Part shown: positions 33,434 to 43,789 of the stretch, one piece after another | How the letters are laid out: every line of letters begins with the position of its first letter | Position numbering within the stretch: the stretch's first letter is position 1 | Origin: Kribbella pittospori | GTDB taxonomy: Bacteria; Actinomycetota; Actinomycetes; Propionibacteriales; Kribbellaceae | Assembly: GCF_004331465.1 (NCBI RefSeq) | Contig: NZ_SJKB01000006.1 | Location: 434,001-498,000 of the forward strand | Length of the DNA stretch: 64,000 nt | Reading direction: 5' to 3' | The notes under the pieces: model-generated | What the model saw: only the letters and a program-made list of their open reading frames with translations | What the model was told of the DNA's origin: nothing | Databases searched by the model: none | Position numbers and translations under genes: made by a program

Positions 33434-34377
33434 CCGCACCAGTCCTCGTCATTGGCGAGGCTCTCGTGGACATCGTGGTGCCTGCGCCGCGGGCTCCCCG
33501 CAACGGCAACGGGAAGACAACTGCGACGCCGGGCGGGTTCGCGGCGAACGTGGCGGTCGGGTTGGCGCGGCTCGGTGTGCCGACTGAGCTGGTGGCGCGA
33601 TTCGGGACTGATCCGTACGGCGACCAACTCGGGGCGCACCTGTTCGGGAACGGCGTACAGCTTGCTCCCGGCTCGGTGGATCCGAGCTTCCGGACCAGTA
33701 CTGCGACCGCGACGCTCGATCCGGCCGGAGTCGCGTCGTACCAGTTCGACATCACCTGGGATCCGCCGGCGCTGTCACGGCCGCGGGGGTGCCCGGCGAT
33801 CCACACCGGGTCGATCGCGACCATGCTCGAGCCGGGCGCCGGCGCGATCCGCGAGTTCCTGCAGTCAGTGGCCGATCAGCCGGTCACGGTGACGCTGGAC
33901 CCGAACGCACGGCCGACGATCACCCCGGATCCAGTGCCGGCGTGGGCCGCCATACGGGCGCTGGCGGCGTCGTCAGATCTGGTGAAGCTGAGCGACGAGG
34001 ACTGCAGGTTCTTCCGGCCAGGAGCGTCGCCGGACGAGATCGCGGCCGAGTTGCTGACCGCCGAGCGGACCCAGTGCGTCGTCATCACACTCGGCGGGGA
34101 CGGCGCGATCGGGATCAGCCGGGACGCGCGTGTCGAGGTGGCGGCGCCGGCGATCGAGGTGGTCGACACCGTCGGCGCGGGCGACTCGCTCATGTCGGCA
34201 CTGATCGCCGGGCTGAACGCGCGCGGGCTGCTCGGCGCGACGCGGCTGTCCGGGCTGACGGCCGAAGATCTGCGCGAGGTCGTCGACTACGCGGTGAAGG
34301 CGGCCGCGATCACCTGCACCCGGCACGGCGCCGACCCGCCGACCGCCGCCGAACACGCGGCCAAGTGGGGGTCCTGA
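33430..34377 (+). CDS. PfkB-family carbohydrate kinase (fructokinase-like)
   Basis: 315 residues, ATGA overlap with glpX. PfkB signatures: TPGGFAANVAVGLARLG (N-terminal, GG at 36-37), DPNARPTITPDP, LVKLSDEDCRFF, and the C-terminal DTVGAGDSLMSALIAGL with catalytic D252. The coupling to glpX points to fructose metabolism, but the specificity of PfkB kinases cannot be read reliably from sequence. Confidence 0.88.
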   Translation: MTAPVLVIGEALVDIVVPAPRAPRNGNGKTTATPGGFAANVAVGLARLGVPTELVARFGTDPYGDQLGAHLFGNGVQLAPGSVDPSFRTSTATATLDPAGVASYQFDITWDPPALSRPRGCPAIHTGSIATMLEPGAGAIREFLQSVADQPVTVTLDPNARPTITPDPVPAWAAIRALAASSDLVKLSDEDCRFFRPGASPDEIAAELLTAERTQCVVITLGGDGAIGISRDARVEVAAPAIEVVDTVGAGDSLMSALIAGLNARGLLGATRLSGLTAEDLREVVDYAVKAAAITCTRHGADPPTAAEHAAKWGS

Positions 34378-34378
34378 C

Positions 34379-34849
34379 GTGTCCGCCGAGACCTGGACCT
34401 CCGAGCTGGAGTCCAAAGGCAGCGTGGTCTTCCCACCGCGCCGCGGACGGCTCACGATCCGGCTGGCCGGATTCGGGCTCCTGATGGTGCTGTCCGCGTG
34501 GACGAACATCGACCACATCCGCGCCGGCGAGATGTCCGGGACCCTCGGCGTACTGCGGCTGACCGCGCTGGCCGCGTTCGTCTACGGCACCGGGCTCACT
34601 CTCTGGCAGCTCATCACGAACCGCCCCGTCGTCAAGGTCGACGCCGACGGCATCAGCCGTGGCCGCAGCCTGCGGTGGTCCGGCATCACGAGCATCGACG
34701 ATCCGGCCGGCCTGCCAGGAGTCCGGACGGTGCAGGTCCGCCCGGCTGACCGGCGCACTCGGCCGATCAGCATCCCGCAGGACAACGTCGAGGACCTCGA
34801 CGCCCTCACGCACTGGTTGCGCTCACTGCACGACAGGCACCGCTCCTAG
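34379..34849 (+). CDS. Membrane PH-domain-like protein
   Basis: 156 residues from GTG, one base after the kinase stop. Two hydrophobic helices (LAGFGLLMVLSAWTNI, 29-44; LGVLRLTALAAFVYGTGLTLWQLI, 56-79) are followed by a PH-like strand set (NRPVVKVDADGISRGRSLRWSGITSIDDP) and a C-terminal helix. Similar two-helix plus PH proteins are common in actinomycetes, without known role. The 3' end overlaps the convergent GntR gene by 4 bp. Confidence 0.75.
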   Translation: MSAETWTSELESKGSVVFPPRRGRLTIRLAGFGLLMVLSAWTNIDHIRAGEMSGTLGVLRLTALAAFVYGTGLTLWQLITNRPVVKVDADGISRGRSLRWSGITSIDDPAGLPGVRTVQVRPADRRTRPISIPQDNVEDLDALTHWLRSLHDRHRS

Positions 34850-35514
34850 GACACGGAGCTCCGGACCGCGCTGAGGTGTCCGCGGGACCGGGCCGCCGCG
34901 AGGTCCGGGTCGCGGTCGCGGATCGCGTCGGCGATCGCCACGTGAGCGGCCTGGTCGTGCCGGTGCCGGTGCTGCTCGTCCATCCGCAGCATGTCGATCA
35001 TCGCCCGCCGGATCCGCGGCACGAACGTGTCGAACAGTTCCGTCAGTACGGCGTTGTGCGCGGCGGTGATCACGGCTCGATGGAAGGCGAGATCAGCCTC
35101 GACGTACCAGTCGTCCGGTGAGTTCTCCGACGCCCGTTTCCGGTCGGCGAGCGTGTAGCGGAACGCCTTGAGGTCGGCCGGCGTACGACGCGACGCCGCC
35201 AGCCTCGCCGCCTCGGTCTCGATCGCGAGCCGGCCCTCCAGTACGTCGGTGATGTCCGCGCGGCGAAGGACCTTGTCCCAGTCCTCCGAGGCTTGGTGCG
35301 CGATCACGAACACACCGGCGCCCTGGCGGCTCTCCAGCACCCGGCGGCCGGCCAGTTCCCGGACCGCCTCGCGGATCGTCGACCGGCCGACGCCCAGCTG
35401 CGCGGCCAGTGTGGTCTCGCCCGGCAACTTCTGGCCGAGTGCCCACTCGCCGCTGCCGATCCGGCGGAGCAATTCCTCGGCGGCCTGCTCGGCCAGTGGG
35501 TGACGGCGGATCAT
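34846..35514 (-). CDS. GntR-family regulator, FadR/FCD subgroup
   Basis: 222 residues. Winged helix: AEELLRRIGSGEWALGQKLPGETTLAAQLGVGRSTIREAVRELAGRRVLESRQGAGVFV. The FCD effector domain follows, with metal-type residues in EADLAFHRAVITAAHN and a C-terminal RHDQAAHVAIADAIRDRDPDLA. It is divergent from the leuA leader region, but whether it controls leuA or a distant catabolic gene is unknown. Confidence 0.92.
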   Translation of the reverse strand: MIRRHPLAEQAAEELLRRIGSGEWALGQKLPGETTLAAQLGVGRSTIREAVRELAGRRVLESRQGAGVFVIAHQASEDWDKVLRRADITDVLEGRLAIETEAARLAASRRTPADLKAFRYTLADRKRASENSPDDWYVEADLAFHRAVITAAHNAVLTELFDTFVPRIRRAMIDMLRMDEQHRHRHDQAAHVAIADAIRDRDPDLAAARSRGHLSAVRSSVS

Positions 35515-35591
35515 GCCGCTCAGTGTAGGCCGGCTCGGGTCCAGAAGTTCTCAGCTTGTCTGAGGAGTTGGTTTCGGGTTAGCGTGTCCTC

Positions 35592-35651
35592 ATGTCCTCG
35601 ATCCTCCTGCTTCCGGGCCGCCTCCTTCTTGGCCGCCACGGCGGGAGCTGA
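35592..35651 (+). CDS. Leucine-rich leader peptide of leuA
   Basis: The 19-codon frame MSSILLLPGRLLLGRHGGS has six Leu codons in two runs (CTC CTG CTT and CTC CTT CTT) and ends 73 bp before leuA. TTGTCT (35556-35561) and TAGCGT (35580-35585) are promoter-like boxes that would place the transcript start at about the ATG, making it leaderless. Leu leader peptides before leuA are known in actinobacteria; ribosome stalling at these Leu codons when charged tRNA-Leu is scarce would switch downstream RNA folding. Confidence 0.75.
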   Translation: MSSILLLPGRLLLGRHGGS

Positions 35652-35654
35652 TTC

Positions 35655-35694
35655 GACCGGCACCCCCTCCGTGGAGTGCTCTCGCCTGCCGGTC
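35655..35694 (+). promoter_or_regulatory. Attenuator or anti-attenuator stem after the Leu leader peptide
   Basis: GACCGGCA (35655-35662) and TGCCGGTC (35687-35694) form a perfect 8-bp stem with a 24-nt loop, immediately after the leader stop codon. There is no run of T after it, so it may act on translation or as a competing fold rather than as a classic terminator. Confidence 0.55.
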
Positions 35695-35724
35695 CCGCCT
35701 CCCGCACGAGCCGAAGGACCCACC

Positions 35725-37098
35725 ATGGACTGGAACCGCCAGCAGCACTCCCCCATGCCCAGCCACCGCTACCGCGACGTCTTCGCCAAGGTCCCGGTCG
35801 CCCCGGTCGATCGCGAATGGCCGGACCGCCGGATCACCACCGCACCCCTGTGGGTGCCGGTCGACCTGCGCGACGGCAACCAGGCGCTGGCCGACCCGAT
35901 GGACCCCGAGCGCAAGCGCCGCTTCTTCGAGCTGATGGTTGCCATGGGCTACAAAGAGATCGAGGTCGGCTACCCGTCTGCCTCGCAGACCGACTTCGAC
36001 TTCGTCCGGCTGCTCGCCACCAGCGATCTCGTCCCACCGGACGTCACGATCGTCGTCTTCACCCCGGCCCGGCCCGAGCTGATCGAGCGGACCGTCGAAT
36101 CGATCGCCGGGATGCGCGGCCAGGTCGTCATCCACATGTACGCCGCGACCGCGCCGGTCTGGCGGGACGTCGTACTGCGGCGTACCCGGGACGAACTCGC
36201 GTCGCTCATCTATTCCGGGGCCGAGGACATCCTCAGGCTCGCGGGTGAGCAGGAGAACGTGCGCTTCCAGTTCTCGCCGGAGGTGTACAACCTGACCGAG
36301 CCGGACTACATCATGGAGCTGTCCGACCAGCTGACGAAGCGGTGGGACGCGACGCCGCAGCGGCCGGTGATCCTCAACCTGCCGGCCACGGTCGAGGTCG
36401 CGACGCCGAACGTGTACGCCGACCAGATCGAGTACATGGACAAGAACCTGCCGCGGCGCGACAGCGTGATTCTGTCGGTGCATCCGCACAACGACCGCGG
36501 GACCGGGATCGCCTGCGCGGAGCTCGCCGTACTCGCCGGTGCGCAGCGGGTCGAGGGCTGCATCTTCGGCAACGGCGAACGCACCGGGAACGTCGACATC
36601 GCGACACTCGCGCTGAACCTGCACGCCCAGGGCGTCGACCCGATGGTCGACTTCTCCGCCATCGACCGGATCCGGGAGACGGTCGAGTACTGCACCCGGA
36701 TGCCGATCCACCCGCGGCATCCGTACGTCGGGGAGCTCGTTTACACGGCGTTCTCCGGGACGCATCAGGATGCGATCCGGAAGGGGTTCGCCGAACACCA
36801 CCGGCGGGCTGTCGCGACCGGCGTACCGGCGTCGGAGCTGGCGTGGGACGTGCCGTATCTGCCGATCGATCCGGCCGACGTCGGGCGCGGGTACGAGGCC
36901 GTCGTTCGGGTGAACAGCCAGTCGGGGAAGGGTGGGATCGCGCATGTGCTGGAGTCGTCGTACGGCGTGCGGATGAGCTCGGCGGAGGAGGTCGAGTTCG
37001 CCCGGCACGTGCAGCGGCACACCGACGAGACCGGCCGGGAAGCGAGTGCGGTGGAGTTGAAGGGTCTTTACGAGGAGGTTTTCGGGTGCTCGAACTGA
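35725..37098 (+). CDS. leuA: 2-isopropylmalate synthase lacking the regulatory domain
   Basis: 457 residues from ATG. The TIM-barrel catalytic motifs are PVDLRDGNQALADPM (RDGNQ at 49-53), GYPSASQTDFDFVR, SVHPHNDRGTGIACAELAVLAGAQRVEGCIFGNGERTGNVD (HxH metal ligands) and SGKGGIAHVLE. Actinobacterial LeuA proteins are usually 570-640 residues, with a C-terminal leucine-binding domain of 130-150 residues. This one ends with EFARHVQRHTDETGREASAVELKGLYEEVF, where that domain would start. It should make isopropylmalate but lack feedback inhibition by leucine. The ABC ATPase start overlaps its last 13 nt. Confidence 0.9.
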   Translation: MDWNRQQHSPMPSHRYRDVFAKVPVAPVDREWPDRRITTAPLWVPVDLRDGNQALADPMDPERKRRFFELMVAMGYKEIEVGYPSASQTDFDFVRLLATSDLVPPDVTIVVFTPARPELIERTVESIAGMRGQVVIHMYAATAPVWRDVVLRRTRDELASLIYSGAEDILRLAGEQENVRFQFSPEVYNLTEPDYIMELSDQLTKRWDATPQRPVILNLPATVEVATPNVYADQIEYMDKNLPRRDSVILSVHPHNDRGTGIACAELAVLAGAQRVEGCIFGNGERTGNVDIATLALNLHAQGVDPMVDFSAIDRIRETVEYCTRMPIHPRHPYVGELVYTAFSGTHQDAIRKGFAEHHRRAVATGVPASELAWDVPYLPIDPADVGRGYEAVVRVNSQSGKGGIAHVLESSYGVRMSSAEEVEFARHVQRHTDETGREASAVELKGLYEEVFGCSN

Positions 37099-37853
37099 AG
37101 GACGTCGACTTCGTCCGGGACGGCAAGGTGCTGCTCGGCGGAGTGTCCTTGACCGTCGGCGAGGGGGAACGGTGGGCGCTGCTCGGGCCGAACGGTGCGG
37201 GCAAGAGCACCTTGCTGAACCTCTGCGGCGCCATCACCCACCCGACCCGAGGCACGGTCGAGATCCTCGGCCGTCGCCTCGGCGCCGTCGACATCCGGAC
37301 CCTGCGCGAGTCGATCGGGCACGTGAACCCACGTCATCCACTGCGGTCGCCGCTGACGATCCGGCAGGTCGTCCTCACCGGCCTGACCGGGACGATCGAA
37401 CTGATGCCGCGCTGGGAGCCGACTCCCGATCAGGACGCCCGGGCCGAGGAACTGGTCGAGCTGCTCGGGATCAGTACGCACCTCAACGCGTCCTGGACCA
37501 ACCTGTCCCAGGGCGAACGTGGTCGCGCGCTGATCGCCCGTGCGCTGATCTCCGACCCGCGCCTACTTCTCCTCGACGAACCGACGACGGGTCTCGACGT
37601 CGCGGCCCGCGAGCAACTCCTCGAAACCGTCGACCAGGTCCACGCCTCACATCCCCACCTGGCGTCGCTCCTCGTCACTCACCACCTCGAGGAACTCCCC
37701 ACCTCCACCACCCACGCAGCCCTCCTCCGCGAAGGCCGCATCCTCACCGCCGGCCCCGCCGAAGACGTCCTCACCACTCCCCTGATCACCCGAACCTTCG
37801 CCCACCCCATCACCATCCACCGCAGCGAGGGCCGGTGGCGAGCAACCGCCTAG
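37086..37853 (+). CDS. ABC transporter ATP-binding protein
   Basis: 255 residues from GTG, overlapping leuA by 13 nt. Walker A is GPNGAGKST (about 33-41), the signature is LSQGERGR, Walker B is RLLLLDEPTTGLD and the switch His is in LLVTHH. It resembles the soluble YlmA/ModF-like ATPases; no permease gene is adjacent. The overlap with leuA suggests cotranscription, so it may respond to leucine supply, though its function is unknown. Confidence 0.88.
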   Translation: MLELKDVDFVRDGKVLLGGVSLTVGEGERWALLGPNGAGKSTLLNLCGAITHPTRGTVEILGRRLGAVDIRTLRESIGHVNPRHPLRSPLTIRQVVLTGLTGTIELMPRWEPTPDQDARAEELVELLGISTHLNASWTNLSQGERGRALIARALISDPRLLLLDEPTTGLDVAAREQLLETVDQVHASHPHLASLLVTHHLEELPTSTTHAALLREGRILTAGPAEDVLTTPLITRTFAHPITIHRSEGRWRATA

Positions 37854-38557
37854 CTCAGGCCGAGGCGTTTGCTGAGGCGGGGGCCTCGTTTGATTTTGAT
37901 TTCGCCGAGGATGGCGGTGCCGCGGATGTGGAAGGTGGTGGGGGTGGCGGCCGGAGTGGCGGGGTCGGCGGCGGAGAGGGCGGACTCCTGTTCGGAGATC
38001 GAGCCGAGGATGGGGTTGCTGTCCAGGTGGACGATCGCGTTGCGCGGGACGCGGATCTTCACGTCGGCCAGGATCGACTTCACCTCGACGAAGACCTCGG
38101 CGTACGGGAGCTGGGCCTCGGTGTAGTCCAGGGTGACGTCGCCGAGGACGGCGTTGATCTCCTGGCGCTGTGGGACCAGCCAATTGCCGGTGCGCTTGGT
38201 CTCCGACATGAAGACGTTGATGACCGGGCCGGCCTCGACCATGGCTCCGCCGTAGTGCGGGCTCACGGCCGGCACCTCCGACGCACCCGGAGCACGCGGG
38301 CCGTTCGGGAGGTCCGCGGTGATCTCGACCAGTTCGCCGTACGTCCTAGAGGCGTACAGCTGCTCCAGCCGCTCCTCGAGTTCGCCGTACGACAGCCGGC
38401 CCTCGCCCGCGGCATCGCGCAGTACGTCGGCGACCTCCTCCCGCTCGAGGTCGGAGACCCGGCGCCGCAGCGCCAGCTCGTCACCCGTCGCCGGCGCGGG
38501 CTGCGCGGGCACCGAGTCCTGCGGTCGGTTGTCCTGGGGAATCTCATCCTGGGCCAC
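37850..38557 (-). CDS. DUF1707 protein with C-terminal LiaF-like domain
   Basis: 235 residues. A Pro-rich start is followed by the DUF1707 SHOCT-like domain (ALRRRVSDLEREEVADVLRDAAGEGRLSYGELEERLEQLYASRTYGELVEITADLP, about 29-83) and a beta-rich domain (NVFMSETKRTGNWLVPQRQEINAVLGDVTLDYTEAQLP ... LGSISEQES) like the cell-wall-antibiotic-response DUF2154/LiaF fold. No membrane helix. Probably envelope-stress related. Overlaps the convergent ABC gene by 4 bp. Confidence 0.85.
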   Translation of the reverse strand: MAQDEIPQDNRPQDSVPAQPAPATGDELALRRRVSDLEREEVADVLRDAAGEGRLSYGELEERLEQLYASRTYGELVEITADLPNGPRAPGASEVPAVSPHYGGAMVEAGPVINVFMSETKRTGNWLVPQRQEINAVLGDVTLDYTEAQLPYAEVFVEVKSILADVKIRVPRNAIVHLDSNPILGSISEQESALSAADPATPAATPTTFHIRGTAILGEIKIKRGPRLSKRLGLS

Positions 38558-38684
38558 GTCAGCACGATACGCGCGGGAAGCATCACCCGCCGACGGGAAT
38601 CATCCCCGATTCACCCCTGATCCCGCCCCTGAGCCCGCCGGATAAAGTTGACCCATCCAGACCACATGCCATGGAGGTACGCCG

Positions 38685-40349
<1,665 letters not shown>

Positions 40350-40375
40350 ACCCTGCGGGGTAGGGAGTGGAGCAC

Positions 40376-40417
40376 ACCCGCAAGCCGGTTCCTCTGACGG
40401 TGCGGCCTCGTAGCTGA
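40376..40417 (+). repeat. Recoded second copy of the fumarase C-terminal 13 codons plus stop
   Basis: In one frame this segment reads TRKPVPLTVRPRS-stop, identical to the true C-terminus encoded at 40308-40349. The two 42-nt segments differ at about nine positions, and every difference is silent (including AGA to CGT and TAA to TGA). Copy starts are 68 bp apart. The downstream copy has the codon choice typical of the host, so it may be the original gene end. Confidence 0.85.
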
Positions 40418-40470
40418 GTGGTTGACGTCGGCGGGGGATCGCCGGACCCTCGGGAGCGGGGGTGGTTGTG

Positions 40471-40899
40471 ATGGGCCGGCGGATGCTGCGGGTGGGGAAT
40501 CGGATCGGGGTGTGGATGTATCGCACGCTCGATGGGCGGTGGGCGAGCGGGAGCAAGGACGTGCACGTCCTGATGCTGACCACGCCCGGCCGGCGGACCG
40601 GCGTACCGCACTCGACCTGCGTGCGCTATCTGGAGGCGCCGGACGGGCTACTGGTGTGGGGAACCGGGTCGGGCTCCCGGCAGGATCCGGACTGGTTCCG
40701 CAACCTGCGCGCGGTCGAGGTGACCGACGTGCAGATCGGCGCGAAGCACGTCCGGATGTGTCCGCGGGAGTTGACCGGGGTGGAGCGGCAGACCGTGTGG
40801 ACCGACGTCATCCTGCGCAAGGACCCCGGTATCGGCCGCTTCGCGACCAAGGCCAAGCGCACGATTCCGGTCGCCGTACTGGCACCGGAGCAGCGCTGA
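40471..40899 (+). CDS. Deazaflavin (F420)-dependent nitroreductase-family protein
   Basis: 142 residues from ATG at 40471; GTG at 40462 or 40468 is also possible. The pattern WMYRTLDGRWASGSKDVHVLMLTTPGRRTGVPHSTCVRYLEAPDGLLVWGTGSGSRQDPDWFRNLRA is that of the DDN/F420-dependent split beta-barrel family. F420-dependent reduction or quinone chemistry is expected; substrate unknown. Confidence 0.85.
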   Translation: MGRRMLRVGNRIGVWMYRTLDGRWASGSKDVHVLMLTTPGRRTGVPHSTCVRYLEAPDGLLVWGTGSGSRQDPDWFRNLRAVEVTDVQIGAKHVRMCPRELTGVERQTVWTDVILRKDPGIGRFATKAKRTIPVAVLAPEQR

Positions 40900-40901
40900 C
40901 C

Positions 40902-41060
40902 TCAACTGGCCTGGCTTTCGACCGGCTCGGGGAGCTTGACCAGGACGGCCCTGGCGGCTCGCACGAGGTCAGCTTCGTTGTGGCCGAAGGCCTGGAGGTA
41001 GCACCCGAGGGCGGATCGCAGTAGTTGCAGCTCCTCGGTTTCCAGCTCGATGGTGTACAT
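40902..41060 (-). CDS. Small conserved hypothetical protein
   Basis: 52 residues from ATG at 41060, the first good start after poor upstream sequence. MYTIELETEELQLLRSALGCYLQAFGHNEADLVRAARAVLVKL is a two-helix, Leu-rich pattern common among short actinobacterial proteins. No function known. It is the last gene of a minus-strand run that includes the P-loop, DUF402 and fumC genes, though 63 bp separate it from the nearest. Confidence 0.6.
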   Translation of the reverse strand: MYTIELETEELQLLRSALGCYLQAFGHNEADLVRAARAVLVKLPEPVESQAS

Positions 41061-41122
41061 GATTCCAAGGTAAGTCCGAACCCGGCAGATGGAACCGCTC
41101 GTGATGCACCCGTTGTCAGCGG

Positions 41123-41665
41123 TCAACCGACGGGCCAGCCGGCCTTACCCAGGATCTCGGCCGCGGTCTCCGCCGGGGAGCCGTCGTTGCTGACCGTGAA
41201 GTCCTCGATCGGCTGGTGGGCGGCGGCCTCGGCCAGCGCGGCCTGTAGGTCCCAGTCGGGTCCGCGGGTCGACCGGGTCCGCGCTGCGACCAGGTCCGGC
41301 GGGGTCAGCACCCTGACTACGCGTACGTCGCAGTCGGCCAGCGCCTGCGTGTACGCCGCTTTGAGCTCGGCCGTCTCGACATGCCCACTCACGATCAGAA
41401 AGCGGGCACCCACGTCGCGGTAGGTCGGCCAGACCGCCGCAAGGTTGCGCGCCTTGAGCCGATCATGAAACCGGAGCCCCGAGTCCGGTGCTGCACCTAG
41501 TGCCCCCTCCGCTCCCGGCGGCTTGGGCCCGAACTGACCGACGGCATCCAGGTCGACGACCGCCGTCGGGTGGCCTGCACCGGTGAGGAGGCGGGCGATC
41601 GCCTGAGCGACCGTGGTCTTGCCAACTCCCCCACCGCCGGAGAGCAGCAGCGCCTGCGCGCTCAA
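41123..41665 (-). CDS. P-loop nucleotide kinase-like protein
   Basis: 180 residues from TTG at 41665, chosen because TTGA overlaps the stop of the DUF402 gene. The Walker A is LLLSGGGGVGKTTVAQAIARLL (residues ~6-27), with VVDLDAVGQFG resembling a Walker B/LID start and LIVSGHVETAEL plus RVVRVLTPPDLVAARTRSTRG later. It resembles small shikimate/adenylate-kinase-like ATPases. Substrate unknown. Confidence 0.75.
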   Translation of the reverse strand: MSAQALLLSGGGGVGKTTVAQAIARLLTGAGHPTAVVDLDAVGQFGPKPPGAEGALGAAPDSGLRFHDRLKARNLAAVWPTYRDVGARFLIVSGHVETAELKAAYTQALADCDVRVVRVLTPPDLVAARTRSTRGPDWDLQAALAEAAAHQPIEDFTVSNDGSPAETAAEILGKAGWPVG

Positions 41666-42345
41666 CTGTGCAGCTCTTCGGCGATCAGGACCGGCTGATG
41701 CGACGTCGGCGCCATCGGCAGCCGCCAGTCCGGTGGCGCGCTCCACGTCTGCCAGCCGTCCGAAAACGGCGATGTCCAGTCCTCGATGTCACGAACAGCG
41801 GCATGAGCATCGGCGACGATGCGCTCAGCCTCCGCCGGCGTGAAGCGCCCCGCAGTGACCGCGCCCTCCAGCTCGTCCTCGTCCTTCCACTCGATCGTGC
41901 GGTCCGGCCGGATCCACAGGTCGAGGACGTGGTCGACAGTGCTGGTCCGACGCCCCGCTGCGTCGCGCACATGCGGGGCCTCGAGGTTCACGTACCAGCC
42001 GCGGAAGCTGCCGTCCTCGGCCCAGAAATGCCACACCGACCACGGCTTGCCCGGCGGCAACACCTTCAAGATCCCCGTCCCGCGCCAGACGTCGAGCTTC
42101 AGCACCCGGTCCTCGGTGAACATCGCGACCGGACCGGCGTACCTCGTCTCACGTCCGTCCACCAGGACCGGCTTGATCAGCGGTGTCCCTGGGGCGAGCC
42201 AGGCGACCAGGCCGTCCTCGTCGTCACGCACCACGGTCATCGGGCGGACGTTCGGCTTGTCCGCGTGCCGTCCGGTCCCCTCGTACACCCACTCGATCGT
42301 GGTCCCCGGCTGCCAGAAGCGCGCCTCCGCTGCGGCTGCCGTCAC
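41662..42345 (-). CDS. DUF402 protein
   Basis: 227 residues from GTG, overlapping the fumC stop by 4 nt. DUF402 features: TEDRVLKLDVWRGTGILKVLPPGKPWSVWHFWAEDGSFRGWYVNLEAPHVRDAAG, DHVLDLWIRPDRTIEWKDEDELEGAV. Members include nucleoside di-/triphosphatases and FomD-like hydrolases with metal-binding acidic residues, which fits DLWIRPD...DEDE here. Cotranslation with fumC looks incidental rather than functional. Confidence 0.85.
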   Translation of the reverse strand: MTAAAAEARFWQPGTTIEWVYEGTGRHADKPNVRPMTVVRDDEDGLVAWLAPGTPLIKPVLVDGRETRYAGPVAMFTEDRVLKLDVWRGTGILKVLPPGKPWSVWHFWAEDGSFRGWYVNLEAPHVRDAAGRRTSTVDHVLDLWIRPDRTIEWKDEDELEGAVTAGRFTPAEAERIVADAHAAVRDIEDWTSPFSDGWQTWSAPPDWRLPMAPTSHQPVLIAEELHS

Positions 42346-43745
42346 GGCTGGGCCGGCCGGGTCATGGACAGTACGTCGAGGGCCGCGTCCAACTGCTCCT
42401 CGGTCAGGTCACCCTTCTCGACGTGACCGTTCTCGATCACGACCTCGCGGATCGTCTTGCCTTGTTTGAGTGCACTCTTCGCCACGGCGGCGGCGTTCTC
42501 GTAGCCGATGTAGCGGTTCAGCGGCGTCACGATCGACGGCGACGACTCGGCCAGCGCACGGGAGTGGTCGACGTTCGCGGTGATGCCGTCGACGCAGCGG
42601 TCGGCCAGCAGGCGGGAACTGTTCGCCAGCAGGGTGATCGATTCGAGCAGGTTGCGCGCGATCACCGGGAGCATCACGTTCAGCTCGAAGTTGCCGCCGG
42701 CACCGGCCACGGTGATCGTGGCGTCGTTGCCGATCACCTGGGCGGCGACCATCAGCGTCGCCTCGCAGATCACCGGGTTCACCTTGCCCGGCATGATGCT
42801 CGAGCCCGGTTGCAGGTCCGGCAGCGCGATCTCGCCGAGCCCGGCGCGCGGCCCGGATCCCATCCATCGCAGGTCGTTGCAGATCTTGGTCAGGCTCACC
42901 GCGATCGTCTTCAGCTGCCCGGACAACTCGACCAGACCGTCGCGCGCACCCTGCGCCTCGAAGTGGTCGTCGGCCTCGTGCAACTCCAGACCGGTACGCC
43001 GGTTCAGCTCCGTGATCACCTTCGCCGCGAAGCCCGGTGGTGTGTTGATCCCGGTCCCGACCGCCGTGCCGCCCAGCGGGAGCTCGGCGACCCGCGGCAG
43101 CGTCGCACGCACCCGCTCCGCACCGCGCCGAACCTGCTGCGCGTACCCGTTGAACTCCTGCCCGAGCGTCACCGGCGTCGCGTCCATCAGGTGGGTGCGC
43201 CCGGACTTGACCACCTCGGCGAACTCAGATCCCTTACGTGACAGGGATTCCGCCAGGTGCTCGAGTGCCGGCAGCAGCTCCTGGACGACACCCGCGGTGG
43301 CGGCGACGTGGATCGAGGACGGGAACGTGTCGTTGCTCGACTGCGAAGCGTTCACGTGGTCGTTCGGATGTACGTCGGTGCCGAGGGCACGGGTCGCGAG
43401 CGTGGCCAGCACCTCGTTGACGTTCATGTTCGTCGACGTGCCGGAGCCGGTCTGGAACACGTCGATCGGGAACTCCGCGTCGTACTCGCCGCCGGTCACC
43501 TGGTCCGCGGCGGCCACGATCGCGGCCGCCCGCTCGCCGTCCAGCACGCCGAGCTCGGCGTTCACCACCGCGGCCGAGGCCTTGATCTGGGCGAGCGCAT
43601 GGATGAGCGCCGGCGCCAGCGGCCGGCCGGAGATCGGGAAGTTCTCCACCGCACGCTGGGTCTGCGCCCGCCACAACGCGTCCCGAGGCACCTTGACCTC
43701 GCCCATCGTGTCGTGCTCGATCCTGAATTCCGCATTGTCACCCAT
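42342..43745 (-). CDS. fumC: Class II fumarate hydratase
   Basis: 467 residues from ATG at 43745. Signatures: GSGTSTNMNVNEVLA, NDHVNASQSSNDTFPSSIHVAA, SGRTHLMDATPVTLGQEFNGYA and the family motif GSSIMPGKVNP. It interconverts fumarate and malate without iron-sulfur. It lies about 2 kb from the class I enzyme, on the opposite strand, so this genome has both types close together. The stop overlaps the DUF402 start (GTGA). Confidence 0.96.
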   Translation of the reverse strand: MGDNAEFRIEHDTMGEVKVPRDALWRAQTQRAVENFPISGRPLAPALIHALAQIKASAAVVNAELGVLDGERAAAIVAAADQVTGGEYDAEFPIDVFQTGSGTSTNMNVNEVLATLATRALGTDVHPNDHVNASQSSNDTFPSSIHVAATAGVVQELLPALEHLAESLSRKGSEFAEVVKSGRTHLMDATPVTLGQEFNGYAQQVRRGAERVRATLPRVAELPLGGTAVGTGINTPPGFAAKVITELNRRTGLELHEADDHFEAQGARDGLVELSGQLKTIAVSLTKICNDLRWMGSGPRAGLGEIALPDLQPGSSIMPGKVNPVICEATLMVAAQVIGNDATITVAGAGGNFELNVMLPVIARNLLESITLLANSSRLLADRCVDGITANVDHSRALAESSPSIVTPLNRYIGYENAAAVAKSALKQGKTIREVVIENGHVEKGDLTEEQLDAALDVLSMTRPAQP

Positions 43746-43789
43746 ACCAGCAGAGTACGTCGCTCCGCGCAGTCGCCGACGACCGATTG

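Noticed and set aside
35520..35756. Minus-strand frame over the leuA leader
   Set aside because: It is antisense to the leader peptide and the leuA start, and has no ribosome-binding site; the Leu-codon clusters on the plus strand explain the region better.
34379..37098. Assignment of the GntR regulator as the leuA regulator
   Set aside because: They are divergent neighbours, but FadR/FCD proteins usually control acid or sugar catabolism and leuA already shows leader-peptide control; no operator dyad is evident.
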